Of a stretch of 64,000 bases of DNA, positions 26,509 through 35,194 are shown piece after piece. Within the stretch, counting starts at the first letter, position 1. The number at the start of each line of letters is the position of its first letter. The DNA comes from Bacillota bacterium. GTDB lineage: Bacteria; Bacillota; Clostridia; Lachnospirales; CAG-274. Where the stretch lies: NCBI GenBank assembly GCA_017543265.1, contig JAFYGI010000047.1, positions 1 through 64,000 of the forward strand, in the 5' to 3' direction. Made by a program: the position numbers and the translations under genes. Under the pieces are notes generated by a model. The model worked only from the letters and a program-made list of their open reading frames with translations, searched no databases and was not told the DNA's origin.

Positions 26509-28815
26509 TTGAAAACAATAAACATACACATATACGGCATAGTGCAGGGGGTAGGCTTTCGCCCCTTTGTCTCGCGTGTGGCTGATGCGGCGGGGGTAGT
26601 GGGAACGGTGGCAAACCGCGGCTCCTATGTTGATGTATTTGCAAAGGGTAGTGATGAGCAGCTTAATAATTTTATAGATACAATAAAAAACGACCCGCCC
26701 GAACGCTCGGTGATACTTGAAATTGATGTGACAAACTGCGGGGAAGAGTATGATTTTACCTCATTTGAGATAATAGAAAGCGAAAAGGAATACGGCGATA
26801 TTTTTGTGTCGCCCGATATTGCCACCTGCGACAAATGCCGCGAAGAGCTTTTTAACAAAGGCAACAAAAGGTATCTGCACCCCTTTATAAACTGTACCCA
26901 ATGCGGCCCGAGGCTTACAATTATGGACACAATGCCCTACGACCGCGAGCGCACGACTATGGGCGAATTTCCAATGTGTCCCGATTGTGCGGCGGAGTAT
27001 ACCGACCCTGCGACAAGGCGTTATGATGCACAGCCTGTTTGCTGCAACGATTGCGGGCCGAGGGTCTATATTGTCGGCACGGATATCAAGGACGGGGCGG
27101 CGATAACCGAAACAAGAAAGGCAATAATGTCGGGCAAAATAGCGGCTATAAAGGGCATAGGCGGCTTTCATTTATGCTGTGATGCTAAAAACGAGGAAGC
27201 TGTAAGGCGTTTAAGAGAACTGAAAAAACGCCCTATGAAGCCCTTTGCGCTGATGATGCGAGACCTTGAAACGGTAAAAAGGGAATGTTTGATAAAAAGC
27301 GGGCAGGAGTCTTATTTAAAAGGCTGGCAAAAGCCGATAATGCTGCTTGAAAAGCGCGGGGACACTTCTTTGAGCGAGCTTATTGCGCCCGACAATATCA
27401 CGGTAGGCGTTATGCTGCCCTACGCGCCCGTGCAGATGCTTTTATTTGACTATCCCGATAATATCAAAATGAGCGACTGCCTTGTTATGACCAGCGGAAA
27501 TGTGCGCGGTGCGCCTATCTGCCGCAGCGATGAGGATGCTTTAAGGGAAATTGCGGGCTTTTGCGATATAATTCTATCCCATGACCGTAAAATTTTATTA
27601 AGGGCCGATGATTCGGTCACGGACTGGCTGTTTGACAAACCCTACATGATACGCCGTTCACGCGGCTTTGCGCCCCTGCCCTTTATGATAAAGCACGGCG
27701 GGGACAAGCAGGTGCTTGCCATAGGCGGCGAGCTTAAAAATTCCTTCTGTATTGCAAAAAACGGGCTTTTATATCCCTCGCCCTATATCGGTGATATGGC
27801 GGATATACGGACGGTGCAGGCATTGAGGGAGTCGGTGGAGCGTATGTGCGGCCTGCTTGAATGTGAGCCGCAGCTTATTGTCTGCGACACTCATCCGCTG
27901 TACAATACGGTCGCCTTTGCGGAAGAGCTTGCAAAGGAAAAAAATATTCCCCTGATAAAAATCCGGCACCATTATGCGCATATACTTTCGTGTATGGCCG
28001 AAAACGGCTGTGAGGACAGGGTAATAGGCGTTTCCTTTGACGGCACAGGCTACGGCGGGGACGGCACTATCTGGGGCGGCGAGCTTCTTGTATGCGATAA
28101 TACCGGCTTTGAGCGTGTGGGCAGCATAGCACCATTTATCCAGTCGGGCGGTGATATTTCCGCAAAAGAGGGCTGGAGGATAGCGGCGGCAATACTTCGC
28201 GACAGCTGTGAAAATGCAGAACGGCTGTGTGAGGGGCTTGAACTTTGCACCGAAAAGGAGTATAATTTGCAAAGGGTAATGGCCGAAAAGAAAATAAACA
28301 GCGTTTTGTCCACAAGCTGCGGCAGGCTGTTTGATGCGGTCTCGGCGATACTTGGCATAAGACGTGCCTCGACCTTTGAGGGTGAGGCCTCGACAGCGTT
28401 AATGTATCACGCCGAGGTCTATGAAAGAGAACACGGCGGCGCTGTGACAAACTATAAAAAACACGACAAAATGTTAAAAACAGAGGACGGCTTTATTGGG
28501 CTTGATACCTCGGCCTATGCGGCGGATATTGCAAAAAGGTGCTTAAACGGTGAAGATATCGGCGCTCTGGCGTATGAGTTCCATGCTGTGCTTGCCGATA
28601 TGACGGCGGCGGCCTGCTCGGAGATAAGAAATAAAACGGGTATTGATATCTGCGCCTTAAGCGGCGGAGTTTTCCAGAACAAACTGCTGGTAAGGCTTTG
28701 CAAAAAACGTCTTGAAAATATGGGCTTTGAGGTGCTTCTGCACAGCCTTGTACCGCCCAATGACGGCGGTATTGCGCTTGGACAAGCCGCCGCGGGCGTG
28801 TTTTATAAAAAATAA
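26509..28815 (+). CDS. hypF: Carbamoyltransferase HypF
   Basis: This 768-residue enzyme turns carbamoyl phosphate and ATP into a carbamoyl adenylate and passes the carbamoyl group to HypE, the first step to the cyanide ligands of [NiFe]-hydrogenase. Domains in order are acylphosphatase (GIVQGVGFRPF), two zinc fingers with CxxC pairs between about residues 105 and 185 (CDKC, CTQC, CPDC, CNDC), a YrdC-like domain (KGIGGFHLCCDA, RPMKPFALM) and a Kae1-like domain (HHYAHILS, FDGTGYGGDG, LSGGVFQN). All appear intact. The start is TTG 26509, six bases after GGGGGTG. It follows the second K-type gene. Confidence 0.96.
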   Translation: MKTINIHIYGIVQGVGFRPFVSRVADAAGVVGTVANRGSYVDVFAKGSDEQLNNFIDTIKNDPPERSVILEIDVTNCGEEYDFTSFEIIESEKEYGDIFVSPDIATCDKCREELFNKGNKRYLHPFINCTQCGPRLTIMDTMPYDRERTTMGEFPMCPDCAAEYTDPATRRYDAQPVCCNDCGPRVYIVGTDIKDGAAITETRKAIMSGKIAAIKGIGGFHLCCDAKNEEAVRRLRELKKRPMKPFALMMRDLETVKRECLIKSGQESYLKGWQKPIMLLEKRGDTSLSELIAPDNITVGVMLPYAPVQMLLFDYPDNIKMSDCLVMTSGNVRGAPICRSDEDALREIAGFCDIILSHDRKILLRADDSVTDWLFDKPYMIRRSRGFAPLPFMIKHGGDKQVLAIGGELKNSFCIAKNGLLYPSPYIGDMADIRTVQALRESVERMCGLLECEPQLIVCDTHPLYNTVAFAEELAKEKNIPLIKIRHHYAHILSCMAENGCEDRVIGVSFDGTGYGGDGTIWGGELLVCDNTGFERVGSIAPFIQSGGDISAKEGWRIAAAILRDSCENAERLCEGLELCTEKEYNLQRVMAEKKINSVLSTSCGRLFDAVSAILGIRRASTFEGEASTALMYHAEVYEREHGGAVTNYKKHDKMLKTEDGFIGLDTSAYAADIAKRCLNGEDIGALAYEFHAVLADMTAAACSEIRNKTGIDICALSGGVFQNKLLVRLCKKRLENMGFEVLLHSLVPPNDGGIALGQAAAGVFYKK

Positions 28816-28832
28816 CGAAAAGAGGGGTATTT

Positions 28833-29153
28833 ATGGCATCAAGCAAGGAATATCTTGACTTTATACTTGACGGCCTGTCGCTTTTGGACGGAATAACGTA
28901 CAGAGCGATGATGGGCGAATATATTTTATACTGCAATGACAGGATCCTTGGCGGTATTTACGACAACAGGCTTTTGGTCAAGCCCGTAAAGGCGGCAAAG
29001 GCGCTTATGCCGAATGCGGCGTTGGAGCTGCCCTATGAGGGCGCAAAACAGATGCTTTTGGTCGAGGATGTCGAGGACAAGGAATTTTTAAAGGAATTGG
29101 TGCAGGCCATGTATGAGGAACTGCCGAAACCTAAAAAGAAAAAGGAGAAATAA
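28833..29153 (+). CDS. TfoX N-terminal domain-like protein
   Basis: This 106-residue protein shows the TfoX_N pattern: an early helix, then MMGEYILYCNDRILGGIYDNRLLVKP and a C-terminal helix region with LKELVQAMYEELP. It ends in a lysine tail (PKKKKEK). TfoX is a competence regulator in Gammaproteobacteria, but single-domain relatives are widespread and mostly uncharacterised, so a link to competence should not be assumed. Its place between hypF and hypC, with 17 and 2 bases of spacing, means it is expressed with the maturation genes. Role unknown. Confidence 0.8.
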   Translation: MASSKEYLDFILDGLSLLDGITYRAMMGEYILYCNDRILGGIYDNRLLVKPVKAAKALMPNAALELPYEGAKQMLLVEDVEDKEFLKELVQAMYEELPKPKKKKEK

Positions 29154-29155
29154 TT

Positions 29156-29365
29156 ATGTGTGTGGGTTTATCTGCAAAGGTGGTAAGTGTTAAGGACGGC
29201 ACGGCCGTTATAGATGCAAGCGGGGCAAAGCGTGAGGTAAGCGCACAGCTTCTGGACGAGCTGGAGCCCGGCGATTATGTTATGGTACACGCGGGCGTAG
29301 CTATTGCGAAGATAACGCAGAGCGAGGACGACGAGGCCGAAAATGTAATGGAGAATATAATATGA
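29156..29365 (+). CDS. hypC: Hydrogenase maturation chaperone HypC
   Basis: This 69-residue HypC/HupF family protein starts MCVGLSAKVV. Cys2 becomes the N-terminal residue after methionine removal and is the iron ligand that holds the Fe(CN)2CO unit with HypD. The small OB-like beta barrel follows (DGTAVIDASGAKREVS, GDYVMVHAGVAIAKI). The tail is acidic. The motif CVGLS is a variant of the usual CLAIP. It overlaps hypD by four bases (ATGA), as in many hyp operons. No hydrogenase large subunit is in the window to act as its client. Confidence 0.93.
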   Translation: MCVGLSAKVVSVKDGTAVIDASGAKREVSAQLLDELEPGDYVMVHAGVAIAKITQSEDDEAENVMENII

Positions 29366-30405
29366 ATGAGAATGTAAAGGCGGCAAAGGATATAATCACG
29401 GGCTACAGCGGCAGGCCGCTTAGGATAATGGAGGTCTGCGGCACCCATACGCACGAGATATTCAGGCTTGGCATAAGAAATTTAATGCCGAAAAATGCAG
29501 AGATAATCTCGGGACCCGGCTGTCCCGTCTGCGTTACGCCCGTGGGCTTTATCGACGAGGCCTGTTATTTGGCGCTTGAAAAAAACTGTACCGTCTGTAC
29601 CTTCGGCGACCTTATAAGGGTGCCGGGTACGGAAATGAGCCTTGCGGGGGCAAGGGCAAAGGGCGCAAAGGTACGCCCCGTGTATTCGCCGCTTGATGCG
29701 GTAGAGCTTGCAAAGCAAAATCCGGACGAAAATGTGGTCTTTCTGGCCGTGGGCTTTGAAACCACCACGCCGTCGGCCTGTCTTGCGGCGGAGACCGCCA
29801 AAAGCGAGGGGCTTAAAAACTTTTCTCTTTTGACTGCAAACAAAACTATGCCAAACGCCTATAAGGCGCTTATGGGCAGCGCGGATGCCTTTATATATCC
29901 GGGTCACGTAAATGCCATAACGGGCAACAAGACCTGTATGGAGCTTTGTGAAAAATACGGGGTTTCGGGTGTTGTTGCGGGCTTTACCGCAAACGAGCTT
30001 TTAACGGCCATTGCCGTGACCCTGACGCTTGCGGATAAGGGCGAGCCGTTTTTCAAAAATTGCTATCCCCGTGTTGTCAAGGACGAGGGCAACCCCGCGG
30101 CTATCCGCATAATGGAAAGGGTAATGCAGCCCTGTGACAGCGAGTGGCGCGGCCTTGGCGTTATCCCGATGTCGGGTATGGAATTAAGGGACGAGTTTGC
30201 CGATCTTGACGCGCGCAAAAAGTACGATATGCCCGAAATAAAGGGCAAGCCCAATCCTGCCTGCCGCTGCGGTGATGTATTGCAGGGCAAGTGCAAGCCG
30301 TGCGACTGCAAGGTGTTCGGTACGGGCTGTACCCCGCAGCATCCTATCGGCGCGTGTATGGTCAGCGGCGAGGGGGCTTGCTCGGCATATTATCAATACA
30401 GCTGA
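29362..30405 (+). CDS. hypD: Hydrogenase maturation protein HypD
   Basis: This 347-residue iron-sulfur protein, with HypC, is the platform on which iron receives its cyanide and carbonyl ligands. Conserved motifs are MEVCGTHTHEI with the iron-ligand cysteine, SGPGCPVCVTP with the redox-active CxxC, GFETTTP and PGHVNAI. The [4Fe-4S] cluster cysteines appear near the end (CRCGDVLQGKCKPCDCKVFG and CTPQHPIGACMVSGEG). All are intact and the length is normal, so the HypCD complex should be functional. hypE follows after 41 bases. Confidence 0.96.
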   Translation: MNENVKAAKDIITGYSGRPLRIMEVCGTHTHEIFRLGIRNLMPKNAEIISGPGCPVCVTPVGFIDEACYLALEKNCTVCTFGDLIRVPGTEMSLAGARAKGAKVRPVYSPLDAVELAKQNPDENVVFLAVGFETTTPSACLAAETAKSEGLKNFSLLTANKTMPNAYKALMGSADAFIYPGHVNAITGNKTCMELCEKYGVSGVVAGFTANELLTAIAVTLTLADKGEPFFKNCYPRVVKDEGNPAAIRIMERVMQPCDSEWRGLGVIPMSGMELRDEFADLDARKKYDMPEIKGKPNPACRCGDVLQGKCKPCDCKVFGTGCTPQHPIGACMVSGEGACSAYYQYS

Positions 30406-30446
30406 AAACTCTATGCTTTATAAACAAACTAAGGAAGGATAAATAA

Positions 30447-31454
30447 ATGAGTGAAAATACGGTAACGCTTGCGCACGGTGCGGGCGGCAAACAGACAAGT
30501 GAATTGATAGAAAAGGTATTTAAGGCGCATTTTTCAAACCCCGAATTTACGGCGGATGATGCGGCTGTATTAAATATGGAGGCGGGCAGGCTGGCATTTA
30601 CCACGGACGGCTTTATCGTGTCGCCCTTTGAGTTTAACGGCGGAAATATCGGTAAATTAAGTATTTGCGGTACGGTAAACGATCTGGCGTGTATGGGCGC
30701 AAAGCCTTTGTATATGACCTGCGCCTTTGTTATAGAGGAGGGCTTTCCCCTTGACAAGCTGGAGGAAATTGCCGCCGCTATGGAAAAGACCGCGAAAGAG
30801 GCGGGTGTCAAGATAGTTGCGGGCGATACCAAGGTCGCGGGCAAGGGTCAGGCGGACAAGGTATTTATAACCACGACGGGCATAGGCCGTATTATGGATA
30901 AGGCGCATACCTCGGGCAAATTTGCAAAGCCCGGCGATGCGATAATAGTTACGGGCGATGTGGGCAGACACGGCTGTACCATTTTGCTTGCCCGTGACGA
31001 ATTTGGTATTGAGGCCGATGTTTCAAGCGACTGTGCGCCTTTATGGGGTACGGTGGAGAGTATTTTTGATGTGACAAACGACATCCACGTTATCCGCGAT
31101 GCCACCAGGGGCGGCGTGGGTACGGTCTTATACGAGATAGCCGAGCAGAGCAATGTGGGCATAACGCTCGACCGCGAGTCTATCCCCGTTGACGACGGCG
31201 TAAGGGGCGTTTGCGGTATGCTTGGGCTGGAGCCCTTATATCTTGCCTGCGAGGGTCGTCTGGTGATATTTGCGCCCGAAAGCGAGGCGGAAAAGATAGT
31301 CGAAACGCTCAAAAAGGGCAGATATTCGCAGAATGCGGCTATAATAGGCAAGGTCACCGATGACAACAAGGGCAAGGTGATAATGGAGACCGAGATAGGC
31401 TCCAAGACCGTTTTGCCGCAGCCGGGCGGCGAGCTTTTGCCGAGAATTTGCTGA
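30447..31454 (+). CDS. hypE: Carbamoyl dehydratase HypE
   Basis: This 335-residue AIR synthase-like enzyme dehydrates the carbamoyl group on its C-terminal cysteine to a thiocyanate, the CN donor. The start HGAGGKQTSELI, the ATP-site segment TVNDLACMGAKPLYM, RDATRGGVGTVLYEIA and the terminal PRIC (Cys335) are all present; the cysteine is the last residue, as required. It ends the hyp run. hypA and hypB, needed for nickel insertion into [NiFe]-hydrogenase, are not adjacent. A gap and a new promoter separate it from the EF-G-like gene. Confidence 0.96.
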   Translation: MSENTVTLAHGAGGKQTSELIEKVFKAHFSNPEFTADDAAVLNMEAGRLAFTTDGFIVSPFEFNGGNIGKLSICGTVNDLACMGAKPLYMTCAFVIEEGFPLDKLEEIAAAMEKTAKEAGVKIVAGDTKVAGKGQADKVFITTTGIGRIMDKAHTSGKFAKPGDAIIVTGDVGRHGCTILLARDEFGIEADVSSDCAPLWGTVESIFDVTNDIHVIRDATRGGVGTVLYEIAEQSNVGITLDRESIPVDDGVRGVCGMLGLEPLYLACEGRLVIFAPESEAEKIVETLKKGRYSQNAAIIGKVTDDNKGKVIMETEIGSKTVLPQPGGELLPRIC

Positions 31455-31563
31455 TAAAGCACCTTTTGTGTGAATTGTATAAAAAATCCAAAATATTTAC
31501 AAAAAAATAAAGGATTTTAAACAAAGACGCAGAATATTTTATTTTATAGGCTTGGTTTATGTT

Positions 31564-31593
31564 TTGACATATTCCGCAAAGAGCGAAAATAAT
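31564..31593 (+). promoter_or_regulatory. Predicted SigA promoter for the EF-G-like gene
   Basis: TTGACA at 31564 and AATAAT at 31588 are separated by 18 bases. It is 33 bases upstream of the EF-G-like start and lies in the AT-rich gap after hypE. Confidence 0.6.
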
Positions 31594-31625
31594 TCAGCAA
31601 ATTTTTATAAGAGGTGATCTATTTT

Positions 31626-33716
31626 ATGAAAAGCTATTCAGCAAAACAAATCAGAAATGTCGCTATCATGGGACACAGCGGCTGCGGCAAAACGACTATA
31701 GCGGAGTCTGCTCTGTTTATAAGCGGGGCTATCAAACGACGCGGCCGCGTTGAAGAAGGTAATACAGTCAGCGATTACGATCCCGAGGAGATCAAGCGCA
31801 AGGTTTCCATAAATGCTTCGCTTATCCCTGTTGAATTCGCGGACGAAAAGATCAACTTTATCGACACACCCGGTTACTTTGACTTTGAGGGTGAGGTAAG
31901 ACAGGCACTTTCGGTAGCCGATCTTGCACTTATCGTTGTAAACGGCAAGTCAGGTATTGAAGTGGGTACGGAAAAAGCGTGGGAGCTTGCGGAAGAAATG
32001 CGTGTACCGAAGATGATCTTCGTAAACGGCATGGATGACGAAAATGCCAATTTCGATAACCTGGTAGAAAGCCTTAAGCAGCATTTCGGCAAGTCTATTG
32101 CGCCCATCCAGGCACCCTGGAGAGAGGATGGCAAGTTTGTCGGCTTTGTAAATACTATCAGACGCAAGGCGCGTAAGTTTGAAAACGGTGAGATAATCAC
32201 CTGCGATATGCCCGCTTCCATGGAAGACGAGGCTGCCGTTATACGCAATATGCTTGAAGAGGCTGTTGCGGAGACCAGCGACGAGCTGATGGAGAAATTC
32301 TTTGCAGAGGAAAGCTTTACGGAGGATGAGGTTTTCGGCGGTATCAGAAAAGGTATCGTTGACGGCGAGGTAACACCCGTTATTATGGGTGCCGCTACCA
32401 TGAATCTCGGTATCCGTATCATGATAGAAAATGTTATCAAGTTCCTTCCGCCCACATCGGAGGTCAAGCCCACGATTGAGGCCGTTAATCCCAAGACGGA
32501 CGATCCCGTTGAGATAAACTGCGACGAAAGCGAGCCTTTCTCCGCATTTGTTTTCAAGACCATCGCCGACCCGTATGTAGGCCGTCTGAGCATATTCAAG
32601 GTAACATCGGGCGTACTTAAAAAGGACGCAATGGTCAGAAACGTAAACAAGAATATTGCAGAAAAGATAGGTCACATATATGTACTGCGCGGCAAGGAGC
32701 AGATAGAGGTAGACGAGCTTAAGGCCGGTGATATCGGTGCTGTTGCAAAGCTGCAGAACACAGGTACAAACGATACGCTTGCGGATGCTTCAAGACCCGT
32801 TGAGCTTCCCGCTACCGTATATCCGCAGTCGCTGCTTAAAATGGCTGTCAAGCCTAAGGCAAAGGGCGATGAGGACAAGCTTGCGGGCGCTGTTGCAAAG
32901 ATAATGGAGGAGGACAAGACTATCCTCTTTACAGTTGATAAGGAAACAAAGCAGTCTGTTGTTTCGGGTGTCGGCGATACACATATAGATGTATTTGTAA
33001 ACAAGCTTAAAAATAAATACAAGATAGATGTTGAGCTTTCGGAGCCCATTATTCCTTACAGAGAAAAGATAAGAGGAAAGGTATCTATCCGCAGCAAGTA
33101 TAAAAAGCAATCGGGCGGTCACGGTCAGTACGGTGATGTTGCCATCGACTTCGAGCCCTCGGGCGATCTTACTGTGCCTTATGTATTCGAGGAGAAGATC
33201 TTCGGCGGTTCCGTACCCAAGCAATACTTCCCCGCAGTTGAAAAGGGTCTTCAGGACAGCGTAAAGGCAGGTCCTATCGCGGGTTATCCCGTTGTTGGCC
33301 TTAAGGCAACACTTGTTGACGGTTCCTACCATCCGGTAGACTCTTCGGAAATGGCGTTCAAGACGGCAACCGTTATGGCTGTTAAGGATGCCTTTAACGA
33401 CCCCGCATCAAAGCCTTGCATTATGGAGCCTATCGCTTCCGTTACGGTTATCGTTCCCGATGACTATACGGGTGATGTAATGGGCGATATGAACAAGCGC
33501 CGCGGCCGTATACTCGGTATGGAAAAGGACGACAAGGGCAAGCAGAACATCATAGTTGAGGTGCCCATAGGCGAAATGGCAAACTATTCCACAGACCTTC
33601 GCAGCATGACACAGGGCAGAGGCAGATACACAATGGAATTTGCACGCTATGAGGAAGCACCCAAGGATGTACAGGATAAGGTTATTGCCGCAAGAAAGGC
33701 AGAACAGGAAAAATAA
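31626..33716 (+). CDS. Elongation factor G-like GTPase
   Basis: This 696-residue protein has the full EF-G layout: GTP-binding domain (GHSGCGKTT, DTPGYFDF), domain II, III, IV (GGHGQYGDV and GSVPKQYFPAVEKGLQ) and V (NKRRGRILGM). It belongs to the EF-G-like/FusA2 side branch and not to the main translocation factor: the G4 motif reads NGMD where canonical EF-G has NKMD, and the usual switch histidine-glycine context differs (GHSGCGKTT for GHIDAGKTT). Such paralogues may act in ribosome rescue or recycling. Start ATG 31626 follows AGAGGTG; an upstream GTG at 31614 falls in the ribosome site. It is monocistronic. Confidence 0.9.
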   Translation: MKSYSAKQIRNVAIMGHSGCGKTTIAESALFISGAIKRRGRVEEGNTVSDYDPEEIKRKVSINASLIPVEFADEKINFIDTPGYFDFEGEVRQALSVADLALIVVNGKSGIEVGTEKAWELAEEMRVPKMIFVNGMDDENANFDNLVESLKQHFGKSIAPIQAPWREDGKFVGFVNTIRRKARKFENGEIITCDMPASMEDEAAVIRNMLEEAVAETSDELMEKFFAEESFTEDEVFGGIRKGIVDGEVTPVIMGAATMNLGIRIMIENVIKFLPPTSEVKPTIEAVNPKTDDPVEINCDESEPFSAFVFKTIADPYVGRLSIFKVTSGVLKKDAMVRNVNKNIAEKIGHIYVLRGKEQIEVDELKAGDIGAVAKLQNTGTNDTLADASRPVELPATVYPQSLLKMAVKPKAKGDEDKLAGAVAKIMEEDKTILFTVDKETKQSVVSGVGDTHIDVFVNKLKNKYKIDVELSEPIIPYREKIRGKVSIRSKYKKQSGGHGQYGDVAIDFEPSGDLTVPYVFEEKIFGGSVPKQYFPAVEKGLQDSVKAGPIAGYPVVGLKATLVDGSYHPVDSSEMAFKTATVMAVKDAFNDPASKPCIMEPIASVTVIVPDDYTGDVMGDMNKRRGRILGMEKDDKGKQNIIVEVPIGEMANYSTDLRSMTQGRGRYTMEFARYEEAPKDVQDKVIAARKAEQEK

Positions 33717-33746
33717 TTAAAAGGGACTGATACAGTCATATGGCAT

Positions 33747-33809
33747 AAACGCGCAAATGCTCTTTGTTAAAAGTGGGAAACACTCTCACAGGGACGTTTG
33801 CGCGTTTTG
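33747..33809. terminator. Bidirectional terminator between the EF-G-like gene and the DUF6465 gene
   Basis: AAACGCGCAAA (33747) pairs perfectly with TTTGCGCGTTT (33797) around a 39-base loop that holds a small AGTG/CACT hairpin. Ts follow on the plus strand and As precede it, so it may stop both convergent genes. Confidence 0.65.
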
Positions 33810-33883
33810 TTTTGGTCGTTTTTTGCGCAAAAAAAGACCCATACCGCGTGGGAATGAGTCCTTCTTGTTTTTATCGGCAGATA

Positions 33884-34087
33884 TTAAACACCGAAATAGC
33901 TGTCGGAAGAGCCTTCGCCGTTAAATACATAATAGCACTTGCTCTCCTCGGGCTTGTAGTAAAGCTCTACAGTCTGAAGATCCTTTACCTTGTTGCCGTC
34001 ATTTTTCCATATCTCTTTTGCTGTTTCAAAAAGCGCAGCCGTATCGACTTGCTTGTCGGAAAATTCCACAAAAAGATTTGCTTTCAT
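33884..34087 (-). CDS. DUF6465 family small protein
   Basis: This 67-residue protein on the minus strand has its own AAGGGGG ribosome site upstream of ATG. The core KVKDLQTVELYYKPEESKCYYVFNGE is the DUF6465 pattern, a small beta-hairpin family found widely in Clostridia, often as the C-terminus of larger proteins. Here the N-terminus (MKANLFVEFSDKQVDTAALFETAKEIWKN) is short. The function of the family is unknown. It is divergent from nothing close and convergent with the EF-G-like gene. Confidence 0.8.
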   Translation of the reverse strand: MKANLFVEFSDKQVDTAALFETAKEIWKNDGNKVKDLQTVELYYKPEESKCYYVFNGEGSSDSYFGV

Positions 34088-34205
34088 CAGTAGTGATCCC
34101 CCTTATTATATTATAGCTTTTGTTTTTACAGATAAAAACTTTATCTATTGACACTTTACTAAATTTTTTTTATTTTGTCAATAACTACATATAAAACTCA
34201 TTTTT

Positions 34206-34835
34206 TTACACGGGAGCATTGCCGCCGTCATATAAAATTTCCGCCTTTGATATGGATACCTCGTAGGCCGTCCTTTCAACGGTCTCGGTCTCGGAAAGCC
34301 TTTTTTGATAGATGCGCGACTGCATACGTCCCGATATAAGTATATTGTCGCCTATATTAAGTCTGCCCGCAAATACGGCATTTCTTCCCCAACAGATGCA
34401 GGGTATGTAGTCGGATTTGTTGTAGCTGCGGTTGACGGCAAGCAAAATATCGGCTATCCTGCGGCCAAACGGAGTGGTGCGGCAGACACAGGGCTTACAG
34501 ATAAAGCCGTTTAGCTCGATAATGTTTTTATGTACGGTATCTTCGTCGATGCGGCATATGTCGCGTGCAAACACGGTAAGTATAAGCTTTGTCCTGCCCT
34601 CACAGTAACTGTTGTACGAGCGTATCTGTCCGTTTATCTCCACATAGTCGCCGCGTTGGTATTCGCCGCCCGTCAGCCGCTCCGAAACGGTCACGGGCAG
34701 TATGTCGCTTGTGCTGCTCAGTCTTTTACATTCAAGAAAAAAGGTGTAGAACTTTTCGCCGTAGGCCTCGTGGCTGTACTCGGGTACGCTTGCTATTTTT
34801 CCGCTTACAACTGCATTGTTTGTAGTAATTTCCAT
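34206..34835 (-). CDS. Single-stranded DNA-binding protein-like, two OB folds
   Basis: This 209-residue protein contains two SSB/PriB-type OB domains in tandem: residues about 5-95 (NNAVVSGKIASVPEYSHE, GDYVEINGQIRSY) and 100-195 (IIELNGFICKPCVCRTTPFGRRIADILLAVNR, IPCICWGRNAVFAGRL, ILISGRMQSRIYQK). The second is the better match to SSB. It lacks the usual acidic C-terminal peptide that recruits partner proteins, so it is not the main replicative SSB; similar two-domain proteins occur across Clostridia with unproven roles in DNA metabolism. GAGGGGAG precedes its ATG. Minus strand, divergent from the CdaR-type gene. Confidence 0.82.
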   Translation of the reverse strand: MEITTNNAVVSGKIASVPEYSHEAYGEKFYTFFLECKRLSSTSDILPVTVSERLTGGEYQRGDYVEINGQIRSYNSYCEGRTKLILTVFARDICRIDEDTVHKNIIELNGFICKPCVCRTTPFGRRIADILLAVNRSYNKSDYIPCICWGRNAVFAGRLNIGDNILISGRMQSRIYQKRLSETETVERTAYEVSISKAEILYDGGNAPV

Positions 34836-35194
34836 TAAAATACTCCCCTCGTAAATTTATGTTGCTCTTTTAATTGTATTCCCGGGGGCGGGTGATTATG
34901 TCGCGGGGGAAAATATTAAATTTGCGATTTTTCGGAATGTTACAAAACAAAAAAAGGTATTTTTTAAAAGAAATGCCTGAAATATGCGGGTTTGAGGGCG
35001 GTTTTTAACTATCGAAAAAACGAAAATATAACCAATAAATATTACGAAAATATTACATTTTCCTTAAATTTGATTTTTTTCACAAAAAATATGTAAATTT
35101 CTCTTTTATTTTTTTGTATTTTGTTGTACAATAATATCAGACAACTTTGGTGACAGTATTACCGGTAATAATTTACGAGAAGGAGCTGGGGAAA
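34836..35194. other. AT-rich divergent intergenic region
   Basis: These 359 bases separate the minus-strand SSB-like gene from the plus-strand regulator gene. I see no gene or RNA. The sequence is very AT-rich with many A and T tracts. A TACAAT at 35127-35132 may be the -10 of the regulator's promoter, with only a weak TTTTAT at the -35 position. No palindrome long enough to call an operator is evident. Confidence 0.5.
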
